From: Bacteroidota bacterium
GTDB taxonomy: Bacteria > Bacteroidota > Ignavibacteria > Ignavibacteriales > Ignavibacteriaceae
NCBI GenBank assembly: GCA_021777835.1
Contig: JAJYDC010000004.1
Location: 62,001 to 126,000, forward strand
DNA: 64,000 nucleotides
Direction of reading: 5' to 3'
Positions within the stretch are counted from its first letter, which is position 1. The number at the start of each line of letters is the position of its first letter. A model generated the notes under the pieces. That model was not told the origin of the DNA. It did not search any database and was given only the letters and a program-made list of their open reading frames with translations. Below are positions 29,119 to 38,092 of the stretch, piece after piece. The translations under genes were made by a program, and so were the position numbers.

Positions 29119-30369
29119 TTAGAAGAATAGCTGTCCTTCCAAATAATAGGATGAAGGATAATACCAGTATTCGCTTAAAGTAGCTCCGTAAGATTTTAGT
29201 CCTCCGATAGTAAGAGTTGCATTGTCGCTTAATGAATATACTCCGATAATATTTAAGTAGCCGCTCCCATCATTTAGGTTTTCGTTGTCTGAAACGGTTG
29301 CAGTAAATAGGGGAGTAATCTGATAACTTCCGCTTACGACTAAATAATTGCGGCTCAGATTTATTATGTTTCCATTGTATAACCCCAATATATCGTATTT
29401 AAGTTTATCGGCGCTACCCTGTCCGTTGAACTGGTATTCTAAAAGGGCATAAAGTTTTGAAGTAAATTGATTATCCAATCCGAATACTAATCTTATAAAA
29501 TTATTGTTGAAATTATTTTTATCCATTGAGATAATCCCTTCGCCGCGTATACCGGCTTCAAATAAGTTACCGGCAAAGTCTCCTCCGGCAAATACCCGTT
29601 GATCGAAATATCCGCCGACAACCGCGAAATCATACTTATCAAAGTTGGTTCTGAATCTAAAAGCCGCATTGCTTGTCTTTAATTTTCCCTGGGGGTTATA
29701 AACGACATTTAAATCTGTAAAGTTTCCGAAACTGTATGTTGCCGAGGCGGCGTCAACTCCGTCTTTTTCTATCTTACCGAAGTAAGCAGGATTGATGGGA
29801 TTAAACAAATCAGTCGGACTCCAAACCCTGCCGACACCCCAGGCAATTCTTTGTCTTCCAACAATAATATTTCCCCAGCCGAATCCCTGTCTTAAATAAA
29901 GACGATCAATGTAATGGGATACATCAATGTTATCCTTGTTAATTAAATCCCATTTCATATTTACAATCTGGCGGCGGCTGCTAGTCTGATTAATAAACAG
30001 AAACGGATTCTGTCTAGAGTATAACAAATCTGCTTCGTATTCGATATTCATTCTTGCTCCGCCCCAAAGATAGATTTCCGGTCTAAGTCTTAAGCGGGTT
30101 AAATTCAAAAATTGGTTTTGATCTATCGATAATAAATTTGAAAGCTCTTTGTTGCTTATGGAATAGACGGGAAGATCAACAACATAACCGGAAAAAGAAT
30201 AGTTCAACTGGGCAAAAGCAGTCCTTGAAAATGATAATATAACAAATATTAGCAGGAAAAGGCCAGCAGAATGCGACCAACGATGAGTCGACTGTTTCCG
30301 AGCATACCTATAGAAGTCCGGAGGGTTAACATTAAAAAGGTTATAATAAAATTTTCTCATAGTTTGCAT
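29119..30369 (-). CDS. Outer-membrane beta-barrel protein of the ABC export operon
   Basis: A 416-residue protein. The start gives an unusually long n-region (about 30 residues) before the hydrophobic core LFLLIFVILSFSRTAFAQ; an internal start at M4 is equally possible. The mature part is a series of amphipathic strands with RLYLRQGFGWGNIIVGRQR and IAWGVGRVWSPTDLFNP, a pattern seen in porin-like export barrels, and ends in an aromatic strand (EGQLFF). It is the last gene of an operon with a LolD-type ATPase (26 bases upstream), three FtsX-type permeases and a LolA-like protein, so it may be the outer-membrane end of that export route. Confidence 0.7.
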   Translation of the reverse strand: MQTMRKFYYNLFNVNPPDFYRYARKQSTHRWSHSAGLFLLIFVILSFSRTAFAQLNYSFSGYVVDLPVYSISNKELSNLLSIDQNQFLNLTRLRLRPEIYLWGGARMNIEYEADLLYSRQNPFLFINQTSSRRQIVNMKWDLINKDNIDVSHYIDRLYLRQGFGWGNIIVGRQRIAWGVGRVWSPTDLFNPINPAYFGKIEKDGVDAASATYSFGNFTDLNVVYNPQGKLKTSNAAFRFRTNFDKYDFAVVGGYFDQRVFAGGDFAGNLFEAGIRGEGIISMDKNNFNNNFIRLVFGLDNQFTSKLYALLEYQFNGQGSADKLKYDILGLYNGNIINLSRNYLVVSGSYQITPLFTATVSDNENLNDGSGYLNIIGVYSLSDNATLTIGGLKSYGATLSEYWYYPSSYYLEGQLFF

Positions 30370-30395
30370 ATTAAAATATTATTTGTAAACATCTA

Positions 30396-31067
30396 CTAAC
30401 TCTCGATCAATCCATCCTTCAAAATAATTAATCTTTTAGCTCTATCGATTACCTGTCTATCGTGCGAGGAAAAAATAAAAGTAATATTTTTTTCCGCATT
30501 CATTCTTTCCATTAAGTCCAATAGATGTCCGGCAGTTACGGAGTCAAGATTTGCAGTCGGTTCGTCGGCAAGAACGAGAGACGGGTTGTTCACAATAGCA
30601 CGGGTAACGGCGACTCTTTGCTGCTGTCCGCCGCTCATCTCATTTGGGCGTTTGTCAGCCAGTTCCTTTATTCCCAGCTCATCCATCAGGGAAAGTGCTT
30701 TTTCTTTTCTTTCTTTTTCGGGAATTCCAAGCAGCATCATGCTGAATTCGATATTCTCAATGGCAGAAAGTACCGGAATCAAGTTATATGCCTGGAAAAT
30801 AAAACCGAGTTTATGAAGTCGAATTTTTGCAAGGTCACTTTTCTCTTTCAATGTAATGTCTTCGCCTTCAAAATATATTTTTCCTTTAGTAGGTTTATCT
30901 AATGCTCCGAGAAGATTTAGAAGAGTTGTTTTACCTGAGCCGGAGGGGCCTGCAATAACCACATACTCGCCTTTGGAAACAGATAGGTTTATCATTTTTA
31001 AAGCCTCAACAGGAACGCCGTTGTCCTGATAAATTTTCACCAAATTTTCTGTTTTTACAATTTCCAT
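30396..31067 (-). CDS. LolD/MacB-type ABC transporter ATPase
   Basis: A 223-residue cytoplasmic ATPase of the MacB/LolD group. Walker A is GPSGSGKTTLLNLLGALDKPT, the signature MSGGQQQRVAVTRA, Walker B LVLADEPTANLD and the H-loop SSHDRQVID. These enzymes drive FtsX-like permeases that move lipids or lipoproteins or act mechanically across the periplasm. It is the only ATPase of the operon although three permease genes lie upstream, so it probably serves all of them as a homodimer under one pair at a time. Confidence 0.92.
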   Translation of the reverse strand: MEIVKTENLVKIYQDNGVPVEALKMINLSVSKGEYVVIAGPSGSGKTTLLNLLGALDKPTKGKIYFEGEDITLKEKSDLAKIRLHKLGFIFQAYNLIPVLSAIENIEFSMMLLGIPEKERKEKALSLMDELGIKELADKRPNEMSGGQQQRVAVTRAIVNNPSLVLADEPTANLDSVTAGHLLDLMERMNAEKNITFIFSSHDRQVIDRAKRLIILKDGLIES

Positions 31068-31127
31068 AATTTTTTCTTCTTTCTATTAAGCCTTTAATTA
31101 GATTTATATCTTTAATAAAGTAATTTC

Positions 31128-32342
31128 TTACACATAATTTATTGCGTAAATGGGTTCGAGTTTTATTGCCCTATACGCAGGATAAAGAGCGCCAAGCACG
31201 GCAACAATAGGCATAAACAAAACCGCATTTATAATATTGCCAACAGATAGAACCGGATATATTACTGCTCCAATTCCGAAAGATTCGAGACCAGTAGCAA
31301 AGATGCTGAGATTTATTCCCGAATGAGCCAGTGGAATATCAAGCAGCAACCCAAAGACCAATCCTGCCAATGTACCGATTACACCGAGTATAAAAGCTTC
31401 AAACACAATCATAAGGTATAGGCGATTATTCTTCATTCCGATGGCCATGAGTACGCCGAATTCCTGAATTCTCTCAAATACGGACATGAGCATTGTGTTT
31501 ATTATTCCGAAAATCAGCGCCAATCCGATAATAACATTTAGGATCATCATTGATTCTTTATATAAATCCATCTGATAAATAAGCATAGGTAAAAGATCGC
31601 GGTATGTATATACTTCGTATCCGGTGCCCAGGCTCTTCTCAAAATTGTTTTGTATTGATGCGACCTTGTTGTAGTCTTTTGTAATAACAGCAAACTCATG
31701 ATAATTATCTCCTATGCCGAGCATATCCTGCTCGGTTGCAGCCTGCACATAAACAGTCATCTTATCATATTCGGAATTTGATGTCTGAAAAATTCCGATA
31801 ATTTTAAAAGCATCCGAAGCAATATCTCCTTTTGAGCTATTTGCCATTGCAACTACTTTATCGCCGACTTCAACACCGAGTTTATCGGCGAGCTTTTTGC
31901 CGATTATAATTTCTCTTTTCCCACTGCCGAGATACTTGCCGTCAATGATAGAACTTTTAATTATCGATACCTTTGCTTCTTCGGAGGGAACTATGCCATA
32001 GATAGTCACGCCGGAAGAATTATTGGCGCTGCTTAAAATTCCCGTCGCAAATACTCTTTTGCTGTAAGCCTCAACGCCGGGATTTTTTTGAAGAACAAAT
32101 TCAACATTTTTATAATCGGGAATAAAATTCTTTACAATCTTGTTGTTGTTAAAACCAGATTTGTGGATTTGAATATGAGATATGTCCAAATTTATCTGAT
32201 TAAACAGCATTTGTCTCATCATGCCGTTAGATAAACCGTCGGTTAAAACAATAGCGGTTAAACCGACAACAAGGGAAATAAGAACGATCAGGGAGCGTCT
32301 CTTATTTCTCCAAATATTCCGCCAGGCAAGTTTTAATAACAT
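31128..32342 (-). CDS. FtsX/MacB-type ABC permease, third copy
   Basis: A 404-residue membrane protein with an N-terminal helix (LAWRNIWRNKRRSLIVLISLVV), a large periplasmic MacB-PCD-like domain (about 45-255) and three C-terminal helices of the FtsX fold (from about 265, with NTMLMSVFERIQEFGVLMAIGM, the coupling segment). It shares the first 17 residues almost exactly with the two upstream permeases but is clearly more divergent from them than they are from each other. This suggests a heteromeric permease core, as in LolCE, with this as one half. Confidence 0.88.
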   Translation of the reverse strand: MLLKLAWRNIWRNKRRSLIVLISLVVGLTAIVLTDGLSNGMMRQMLFNQINLDISHIQIHKSGFNNNKIVKNFIPDYKNVEFVLQKNPGVEAYSKRVFATGILSSANNSSGVTIYGIVPSEEAKVSIIKSSIIDGKYLGSGKREIIIGKKLADKLGVEVGDKVVAMANSSKGDIASDAFKIIGIFQTSNSEYDKMTVYVQAATEQDMLGIGDNYHEFAVITKDYNKVASIQNNFEKSLGTGYEVYTYRDLLPMLIYQMDLYKESMMILNVIIGLALIFGIINTMLMSVFERIQEFGVLMAIGMKNNRLYLMIVFEAFILGVIGTLAGLVFGLLLDIPLAHSGINLSIFATGLESFGIGAVIYPVLSVGNIINAVLFMPIVAVLGALYPAYRAIKLEPIYAINYV

Positions 32343-32516
32343 AATAAATTATCTTTCATTTTTTCAAAATTCACTTTTTATTTTGTAATTAATACTGCTT
32401 AATGATTTTCATACAGTCATTAAATAATAAATTCATTTATTTCATCATAGAATCTCAAAAAACATCCAATTTAATTTAATTAGCCTTGGGCTTTTCTGCT
32501 TTACGCAGAAATTGGT

Positions 32517-33740
32517 TTATGTATGTCTTATTCCTTTCAGAGCCTCTAGCTTATAAACTTTATATGCCGGATACAAACACGAAAGAACGGAAATAATTAA
32601 AATCAAAAAAGAAACACTTATAAATATTGACGGATTCAGCGTAGACTTAAGCTGAGGCAGGAAATGGTAAATTTCATAAAGCTTTTTAATTTCACCACCG
32701 AAGGTTATCGGATAAACAATTAAATAGTAGTTAGCAATGCACCCTAGAATATTTCCCACAATCAGTCCGATTACAGTAATGATAAAGGTTTCAATGTAAA
32801 CGAGGTAAGTAAGGCTCAACTGAGGCATGCCTATAGCAAGCACGACTCCGAACTCGCGGAATCTTTCAACGACGGACATTAGTACCGTATTCAAAATTCC
32901 GAAGGCAACGATGACGATTAATATTCCGAGGAATAATATTCCGCTAACATTATCCAGTTGAATTGCCTGTTCAAGCTCAGGATTTATTTTATTCCATGAT
33001 AAAACATTGAGATTAGCATTCTCGATTTTCGCGGACAATGACCTATTTATTTCCGCAAGATGAGTTAGTCCATTAGTTTTAACAGCGACAACGCTGACCC
33101 GGCTGCCCATAGACAGCAAAGACTGCGCGGACTTCAATCCCATAAATATTACAGAGGATTCAAGTTCCTGCACGCCCAGTTTAACAGTTCCCACAACCTT
33201 ATACTTTTGATTTCCCAATGTTCCGTCGTAACACTGTGCCAGCAGAACAATTTCGTCGCCTATGTTTGCATCAAGATTTTTAAGCAGCTGCTCACCAACG
33301 ACAATTTGATTTGATGAATCAGAAATAAAGAACCTGCCGGAATTAATATTTTTTATAAAAGTAGTAACGTCTTTTTCTCTTTCAGGCTCAACACCGAAGA
33401 TTGCGACGCCGCGCGAGTTGTCCTTAAAACTTATTAAGCCGTCAGCATAAATTCGCGGGGCGTAGGCAAGGGCTCCTTTTGTAGTTTTTAATGCGCCAGT
33501 AATATTTTTATCAACTACAAAACTGGAGGCAAGGGAAGGGTTATCCAGGAAACGCTTATCTTGTATTTGAAGATAACCGGAAAATAATTCAACTACTGAA
33601 CGTATATTAAGAGTATACGTCCCAAGCTGAATACCGCGCATTGCAATTGCCATTACAGTAGCAAATACAATTGCCGCAAGCGTAATAATCGAGCGTCGTT
33701 TGTTTCTCCATGTATTGCGCCATGCCAACTTTAACAACAT
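32517..33740 (-). CDS. FtsX/MacB-type ABC permease, second copy
   Basis: A 407-residue permease with the same layout: N-terminal helix (LAWRNTWRNKRRSIITLAAIV), periplasmic domain, and three C-terminal helices containing NTVLMSVVERFREFGVVLAIGM. It is a close paralogue of the next upstream permease along its full length (same length, shared AMRGIQLGTYTLNI and VVELFSGYLQIQ segments), which points to tandem duplication. About 120 bases separate the two copies and about 170 separate it from the third, larger gaps than elsewhere in the operon. Confidence 0.9.
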   Translation of the reverse strand: MLLKLAWRNTWRNKRRSIITLAAIVFATVMAIAMRGIQLGTYTLNIRSVVELFSGYLQIQDKRFLDNPSLASSFVVDKNITGALKTTKGALAYAPRIYADGLISFKDNSRGVAIFGVEPEREKDVTTFIKNINSGRFFISDSSNQIVVGEQLLKNLDANIGDEIVLLAQCYDGTLGNQKYKVVGTVKLGVQELESSVIFMGLKSAQSLLSMGSRVSVVAVKTNGLTHLAEINRSLSAKIENANLNVLSWNKINPELEQAIQLDNVSGILFLGILIVIVAFGILNTVLMSVVERFREFGVVLAIGMPQLSLTYLVYIETFIITVIGLIVGNILGCIANYYLIVYPITFGGEIKKLYEIYHFLPQLKSTLNPSIFISVSFLILIISVLSCLYPAYKVYKLEALKGIRHT

Positions 33741-33859
33741 AACTACACATTTATAATTTAAAATTAAAAGTATTCATGTACATATAACTATATTATAAAG
33801 AAAAATATAATACTAGTCCAACAAATTAAAGGCTAGCTATATTTTTGAATTAAATTGGC

Positions 33860-35083
33860 TCAAGTATGTCTAATTCCTTTTAAAGGTTCCAACTTATAAA
33901 CTTTATGCGCCGGGTAAATACAAGCAAACAGCGAAATAAGTATTATTGCAAGCGAGACATAAAGAAAAATCTTAAAATCGGTAGATGACTGCGCCTGAGG
34001 GAGGAAATGGTATGACTCATACATTTTTTTCATTTCACCGCCAAACATTATAGGATGATCAACTATATATGAATTTAATACAAAGCCCAATAAATTTCCC
34101 AGCAACAATCCGAATAATGTCAGCAATAAGGTTTCTATATATACAAGATACGTAAGTTTTATTTGCGGCATACCGATTGATAAAACCACACCGAATTCTC
34201 TGAATCTTTCCGTAACCGACATTAATACGGTATTCAATATTCCAAAGGCGACAATCACGAATAAAATGCCTAGAAAAATAATTCCTCTCACGCTGCTGAA
34301 TTCAAGCATTTGCTGCAGTCCTGGGTTAACATTATTCCATAATAAGACCGACAAATTGGGATCATGAATTACTTGAATCAGGGATTTTTTTACTTTTTTC
34401 AATTGATTAATGTTATGTACTTTAATAGCTATAGCATTAACGCGATTTCCCATACCCAAAAGGGACTGTGCGGACTTAATTCCCATAAACACAGTGGCGG
34501 CTTCCATTCCTTGAACGCCTAGTTTTACCGTCCCAACAATTTTATATTTTTGATTTCCTAGGGTGCCGTCGAATCCCTGAGCGAGAATAATGACATTATC
34601 ACCGATCTTAGCTTTTAGATTTTCGAGCAATTGAGAACCAAGCACAACTTCGTGGGAGGAGTCGGAAGTAAAGAACTTTCCTCTGTCGACGTTTTGCATA
34701 AAATTAGTTACAAGGCTTTCCTTATCGGGATCGATAGCAAAGATAGCAGTGCCTCTTGATTCATTTTTATAACTAATTAGTCCGTCCGCATACAGTCTAG
34801 GTGCAAATCCCAGAATGCCTTTTGTATTTTGTAAAGACGAAATCATTGATTGGTCAACAATAAAACTTTTATTCAAAGACGGGTTATCATGGTAGCCATT
34901 TTCCTGTATTTGCATATATCCCGAGAAAAGTTCGACTACGGTTTTTATATTCAACGCAAAAGTGCCAAGTTGAATGCCGCGCATAGCAATTGCCATAAGG
35001 GAGGCAAAGACGACAGCAGCCAAGGTTAAAAGGGAGCGTCTCTTATTTCTCCATATATTCCGCCAGGCTAGCTTCAGTAACAT
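33860..35083 (-). CDS. FtsX/MacB-type ABC permease, first copy
   Basis: A 407-residue FtsX-like permease, N-terminal helix LAWRNIWRNKRRSLLTLAAVV, periplasmic domain with VVELFSGYMQIQ, and C-terminal FtsX helices with NTVLMSVTERFREFGVVLSIGM. It pairs with the second copy as a near-duplicate. It begins about 50 bases after the LolA-like gene and is expected to be under the same TetR control. The likely task, by analogy with LolCDE, is taking lipid or lipoprotein cargo from the outer leaflet of the inner membrane; the substrate is not visible from the sequence. Confidence 0.9.
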   Translation of the reverse strand: MLLKLAWRNIWRNKRRSLLTLAAVVFASLMAIAMRGIQLGTFALNIKTVVELFSGYMQIQENGYHDNPSLNKSFIVDQSMISSLQNTKGILGFAPRLYADGLISYKNESRGTAIFAIDPDKESLVTNFMQNVDRGKFFTSDSSHEVVLGSQLLENLKAKIGDNVIILAQGFDGTLGNQKYKIVGTVKLGVQGMEAATVFMGIKSAQSLLGMGNRVNAIAIKVHNINQLKKVKKSLIQVIHDPNLSVLLWNNVNPGLQQMLEFSSVRGIIFLGILFVIVAFGILNTVLMSVTERFREFGVVLSIGMPQIKLTYLVYIETLLLTLFGLLLGNLLGFVLNSYIVDHPIMFGGEMKKMYESYHFLPQAQSSTDFKIFLYVSLAIILISLFACIYPAHKVYKLEPLKGIRHT

Positions 35084-35136
35084 ATATAAGCGATAAATAA
35101 TTTGTACATATACAATTAAATATTTCAGTAAAAAAA

Positions 35137-35892
35137 TTAGTTACCTTTTTCGAGCTCCTGGTATGAAAAAATACTGTTGGAGATTTTAGTATCGAAATGC
35201 ATATCATCAACAATTATTGATGTTGAATGACCTTTCTTAGCAACATTATACATAATCCATTTAGAGGGCATAATTCTTCCGTGAAAATCTTTTATATCAG
35301 AATAGGTCATATATCTTACCAATTTTCCTTTTTCATCAAGATATTGAACAACGGTCGGCAGATAATCGATTTTTCTAACCCAGTAATAAATTTTCCCCCA
35401 GACAACTGGCGCATCCGGTTTAGGAATCAACTGGATCTTCCAGCAGTCTACGTTATTAATTTTTTCTGTGGCTAAAATTCTCATGTCATAATCTTTAACA
35501 AGGTTTGACTCTCTTACGAGATCATCGTTTGTAAAATCGGAGCCATTCCATGACTGGAGCATCATTGACGGCGGGATCTTAATTGTTGTTTCGGTGTTTC
35601 TCAAGTAAGTCCAAACCTCCTCGCCGATTTTAAGAGTTTTATTGCCGGCTTCTTTGGCAGGTGCTTCGGTTACTATCAAAGCCTTTTCATTTCCGACCCA
35701 CCAAGATTTCATTGTGAGAGTACGTGTATAATCAGGCGTTGTAATAATCATCTCAATAGTGCCGTAAGATGATTTGCCCTTCACATCATTTTCGGCTTTA
35801 CTAACAATTTCTTCTGCTGTTTGGGAATAAGATTCAAAAGAAGTTAGTAATAACATCAACAGGGGAATAAGTATTTTTTTCATAATAATCAT
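35137..35892 (-). CDS. LolA-like outer-membrane lipoprotein-sorting protein
   Basis: A 251-residue exported protein. The annotated start gives MIIMKKILIPLLMLLLTSFES; M4 may be the true start. After the signal peptide it has the COG2834/LolA-like pattern: AEEIVSKAENDVKGKSSYGTI, a strand with TRTLTMKSWWVGNEKALIV, EEVWTYLRN, and WKIQLIPKPDAPVVWGK. LolA-fold proteins carry hydrophobic cargo through the periplasm in a half-barrel. It is the first gene of the operon and its promoter region holds a near-palindromic operator candidate shared with the divergent TetR gene. Confidence 0.88.
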   Translation of the reverse strand: MIIMKKILIPLLMLLLTSFESYSQTAEEIVSKAENDVKGKSSYGTIEMIITTPDYTRTLTMKSWWVGNEKALIVTEAPAKEAGNKTLKIGEEVWTYLRNTETTIKIPPSMMLQSWNGSDFTNDDLVRESNLVKDYDMRILATEKINNVDCWKIQLIPKPDAPVVWGKIYYWVRKIDYLPTVVQYLDEKGKLVRYMTYSDIKDFHGRIMPSKWIMYNVAKKGHSTSIIVDDMHFDTKISNSIFSYQELEKGN

Positions 35893-35905
35893 TGGTTATT
35901 TATAA

Positions 35906-35925
35906 TTGACTAAACGTTCAGTCAA
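35906..35925. promoter_or_regulatory. Candidate TetR operator, site 1
   Basis: TTGACTAAACGTTCAGTCAA is a 20-bp inverted repeat with only one mismatched pair, centred on ACGT, 13 bases upstream of the LolA-like start and facing the tetR gene. Length and symmetry fit a TetR-family operator; binding is inferred. Confidence 0.7.
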
Positions 35926-36030
35926 AAATAAATACTATAAGATAATTTGTCAAGACTGAAGATTAATTTATTATTTAAAAGTCAGTCAATTTCAAAATGC
36001 TTGATTTATAAAGTAATTACAAATATTTTA

Positions 36031-36050
36031 TGACTGAACATTTAATCAAT
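36031..36050. promoter_or_regulatory. Candidate TetR operator, site 2
   Basis: ATGACTGAACATTTAATCAA agrees at 17 of 20 positions with the reverse complement of site 1 and lies 20 bases before the tetR start. A further half-site-like TCAGTCAA occurs near 35983. Presence of two copies in one divergent promoter suggests autoregulation and joint control of the operon. Confidence 0.6.
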
Positions 36051-36070
36051 AAAAATATTTTTAACCGGAA

Positions 36071-36673
36071 ATGCCAAGATCAAAAGAACAATTTGAAGAG
36101 ATAAGAAAGAAAACCAAAGAGAACATACTTAATACGTCTCTTAAGCTTTTTGCAGAGAAGGGATTTCAAGGAACTTCGATAAGTGATATTGCGAAGGCTG
36201 CAAAAATATCAAAAGGATTAGCATACAATTATTTTGAAAGCAAGCAAAAAATAATTGAGGCGATATTTGAGCAATTATTCAAAGAGGGAGAAAAATTTAT
36301 AAAAATAATGGATACTGTTGACGATCCTTATGAAAAACTAAAGCTCATCATAGAATTCACTTTTAAGTATTATGAAGAAAACGAAGAACTATGGATGCTA
36401 TACGCTTCGTTTATGTTTCAGCCTGCAGTTATGGAAGAAGGGAAGAAGCTTTCAACCGAATTCAATCAAAAGTACCTTTATAAGATGGAAGCAATATTTG
36501 AGGACCTCGGATTTAAGAATCCGCAGATGGAGATTAGATTTTTTGGAGGACTGCTTGACGGAATTGGATTTGATTATTTCTTCGATAAGACTCACTTTCC
36601 CTTAAGTGACATGAAAGAATTTCTGCTTAAAAGATATAGCAGAAGTGGAATTAAGAAGCTGAAAAATTTATAA
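36071..36673 (+). CDS. TetR/AcrR-family transcriptional regulator
   Basis: A 200-residue regulator. The N-terminal helix-turn-helix is clear: ILNTSLKLFAEKGFQGTS, ISDIAKAAKISKGLAYNYF, ESKQKIIEAIFEQLF. The C-terminal helical ligand-binding domain (about 75-195) does not identify the ligand. The gene is divergent from the LolA/permease operon, and the 178-base gap contains two related inverted repeats, so it most likely represses that operon and itself until a lipophilic inducer binds. Confidence 0.93.
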   Translation: MPRSKEQFEEIRKKTKENILNTSLKLFAEKGFQGTSISDIAKAAKISKGLAYNYFESKQKIIEAIFEQLFKEGEKFIKIMDTVDDPYEKLKLIIEFTFKYYEENEELWMLYASFMFQPAVMEEGKKLSTEFNQKYLYKMEAIFEDLGFKNPQMEIRFFGGLLDGIGFDYFFDKTHFPLSDMKEFLLKRYSRSGIKKLKNL

Positions 36674-37089
36674 GCATGCCAGAGAATTCGTTGATATACT
36701 ATTTAGGACTTATTAAATATTGTTATTAGTATTTATAAATTGTCAATTCTCTATACACATAATTGAATTAAATTATTTTAATTATTTGGAGTTGAAAGTT
36801 TATCGAAACTTAGGAAAATCAGTTTAGAGGGAACTTTTTTAGAAAAAGGGTATAAATGGTCACCCAATTAGAAGAAAAGGGCTTATAAGCGAAAAAAAGG
36901 CTCGAAACCTACGCTATTTCGTATAGTTTTTGAGAGTCGAGGCTTTAAAAAGGAGTGCGAATTGCATAATGCATAATTTGTGAAAAAAAATAATTATAAA
37001 CTTCATCTATGAACAGATGACTTATTATTGACCTCTTTAGTTTTCGACTAATGTTATACTTATTGTGATTCTCTTTTAAGCTAACCTCT
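36674..37089. other. Convergent intergenic region
   Basis: About 415 bases between tetR and the SRPBCC gene. Apart from the imperfect terminator hairpin near 36892-36946 and a short GCTTATAAGC palindrome, I see nothing recognisable. Confidence 0.5.
36892..36946 (-). terminator. Possible terminator of the SRPBCC/VOC gene set
   Basis: AAAGGCTCGA and TCGAGGCTTT pair at 9 of 10 positions around an inner TACG/CGTA stem. On the minus strand the hairpin is followed by seven T, which fits termination of the gene set that ends at 37090. Confidence 0.45.
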
Positions 37090-37530
37090 TTAGCTTTTAT
37101 CGAGAATGCCCTTGCCGTTAGTTATTAGTCTTGGCAGACTTTTTCCTACATATTCATTCCATCCTGATTCACAATCCTTGTAACATTCTATATTCGGTAC
37201 CAATCCTTTATGGGTCATTTCAATTGTGGCAATATTATTTTTCTCTGAAATATTCCAGACTATACTTGTGTCTTTCCATTCGGTTTTATTTTGGAGCCAA
37301 TCCAGATAGCAATCGGTAACCTGCCAGACCAATTTTTTATAAGGAACCGATTTGATCACTTTGAAGTCAACTGTAGTTTTTCCAAATGTAACATTGAATT
37401 CATCATTTAAATTTATTGCGCTGCCTTTAAAGCTGGATGCCCACCAGTCGGCAACTTTAGTAATATATTCAAATGCTTCTTTAGCTGTCACGCCTGAGCT
37501 AAAGCTTTTTTGATAATCTTGATTTTTCAT
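37090..37530 (-). CDS. SRPBCC-fold protein, single domain
   Basis: A 146-residue cytoplasmic protein of the SRPBCC (START/Bet v1/AHSA1-like) superfamily, folds that enclose hydrophobic ligands. Visible pattern: KEAFEYITKVADWWASSF at the N-terminus, then VWQVTDCYLDWLQNKTEW, and MTHKGLVPNIECYKDCESGW before the C-terminal helix. The same motifs recur in the two-domain protein upstream, so the proteins are paralogues. The ECYxDCExGW segment with two cysteines is a recognisable mark of this subgroup. It is the last gene of a same-strand series SRPBCC/VOC; ligand and function are unknown. Confidence 0.82.
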   Translation of the reverse strand: MKNQDYQKSFSSGVTAKEAFEYITKVADWWASSFKGSAINLNDEFNVTFGKTTVDFKVIKSVPYKKLVWQVTDCYLDWLQNKTEWKDTSIVWNISEKNNIATIEMTHKGLVPNIECYKDCESGWNEYVGKSLPRLITNGKGILDKS

Positions 37531-37561
37531 TTTTACTCCTTTGCAATTTGGTTAATTAAAA

Positions 37562-38059
37562 TTATATCTTATGATGATGTTTTAATGCCGCTTCACTCAT
37601 CGCTTTCTCCTTTAAAGCCTCGGCTTCTTTTTCTTTAGCAGTATTGGAGCCTTCTTCGGTTCCCTTATAATATGATTGATTCTCGTTAATTGGGAGAAGC
37701 TGGAAAACTAGTCCTCCCGGCGCTTGAAAATAAAGATATGGAACTGATTGAGGCAGTCCGGAAGGTATATCAAGCTTCATAGCGCCGAAATCGAGAATCT
37801 TTTGCTTCATTTCTTCAACGTTGTCGGATTTGATTTGCAACCAGAGGGTTCTTGGTGATCTTAAGAATTCACTTTCATCAGAGACATTGCCATACCTAAA
37901 CAGAATGTAGAATTCTTCTTCCAGATGAAAGATGTCCTTTTCGTTATCCTCTTTCACAATTTTGCCACCGAGGATATCACAATAGAATTTACGAATGCTG
38001 TCCCGGTCTTTCCGCGGAACCATAATAGCTGAAGCGTTTCCAATAATTACCTTTGCCAT
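37562..38059 (-). CDS. VOC/glyoxalase-fold protein
   Basis: A 165-residue protein of the vicinal-oxygen-chelate superfamily: the first strand and helix are SAIMVPRKDRDSIRKFYCDILGG, the later half has LWLQIKSDNVEEMKQKILDFG and ends in the strand YLYFQAPGGLVFQLLPI. The positions that usually hold metal ligands (histidine in the first strand, glutamate in the last) are Ser/Ala and Gln here, so it may bind a ligand without metal. The charged C-terminal tail (about 135-165) is predicted helical. A paralogue lies two genes upstream; they alternate with SRPBCC genes. Confidence 0.82.
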   Translation of the reverse strand: MAKVIIGNASAIMVPRKDRDSIRKFYCDILGGKIVKEDNEKDIFHLEEEFYILFRYGNVSDESEFLRSPRTLWLQIKSDNVEEMKQKILDFGAMKLDIPSGLPQSVPYLYFQAPGGLVFQLLPINENQSYYKGTEEGSNTAKEKEAEALKEKAMSEAALKHHHKI

Positions 38060-38092
38060 AATTTATATCTATTAAAATAGTTGGAAATGAGT

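Noticed and set aside
36880-36892. GCTTATAAGC palindrome as an operator
   Set aside because: A 10-bp AT-rich palindrome in a convergent region, without a promoter or second copy, is likely chance.
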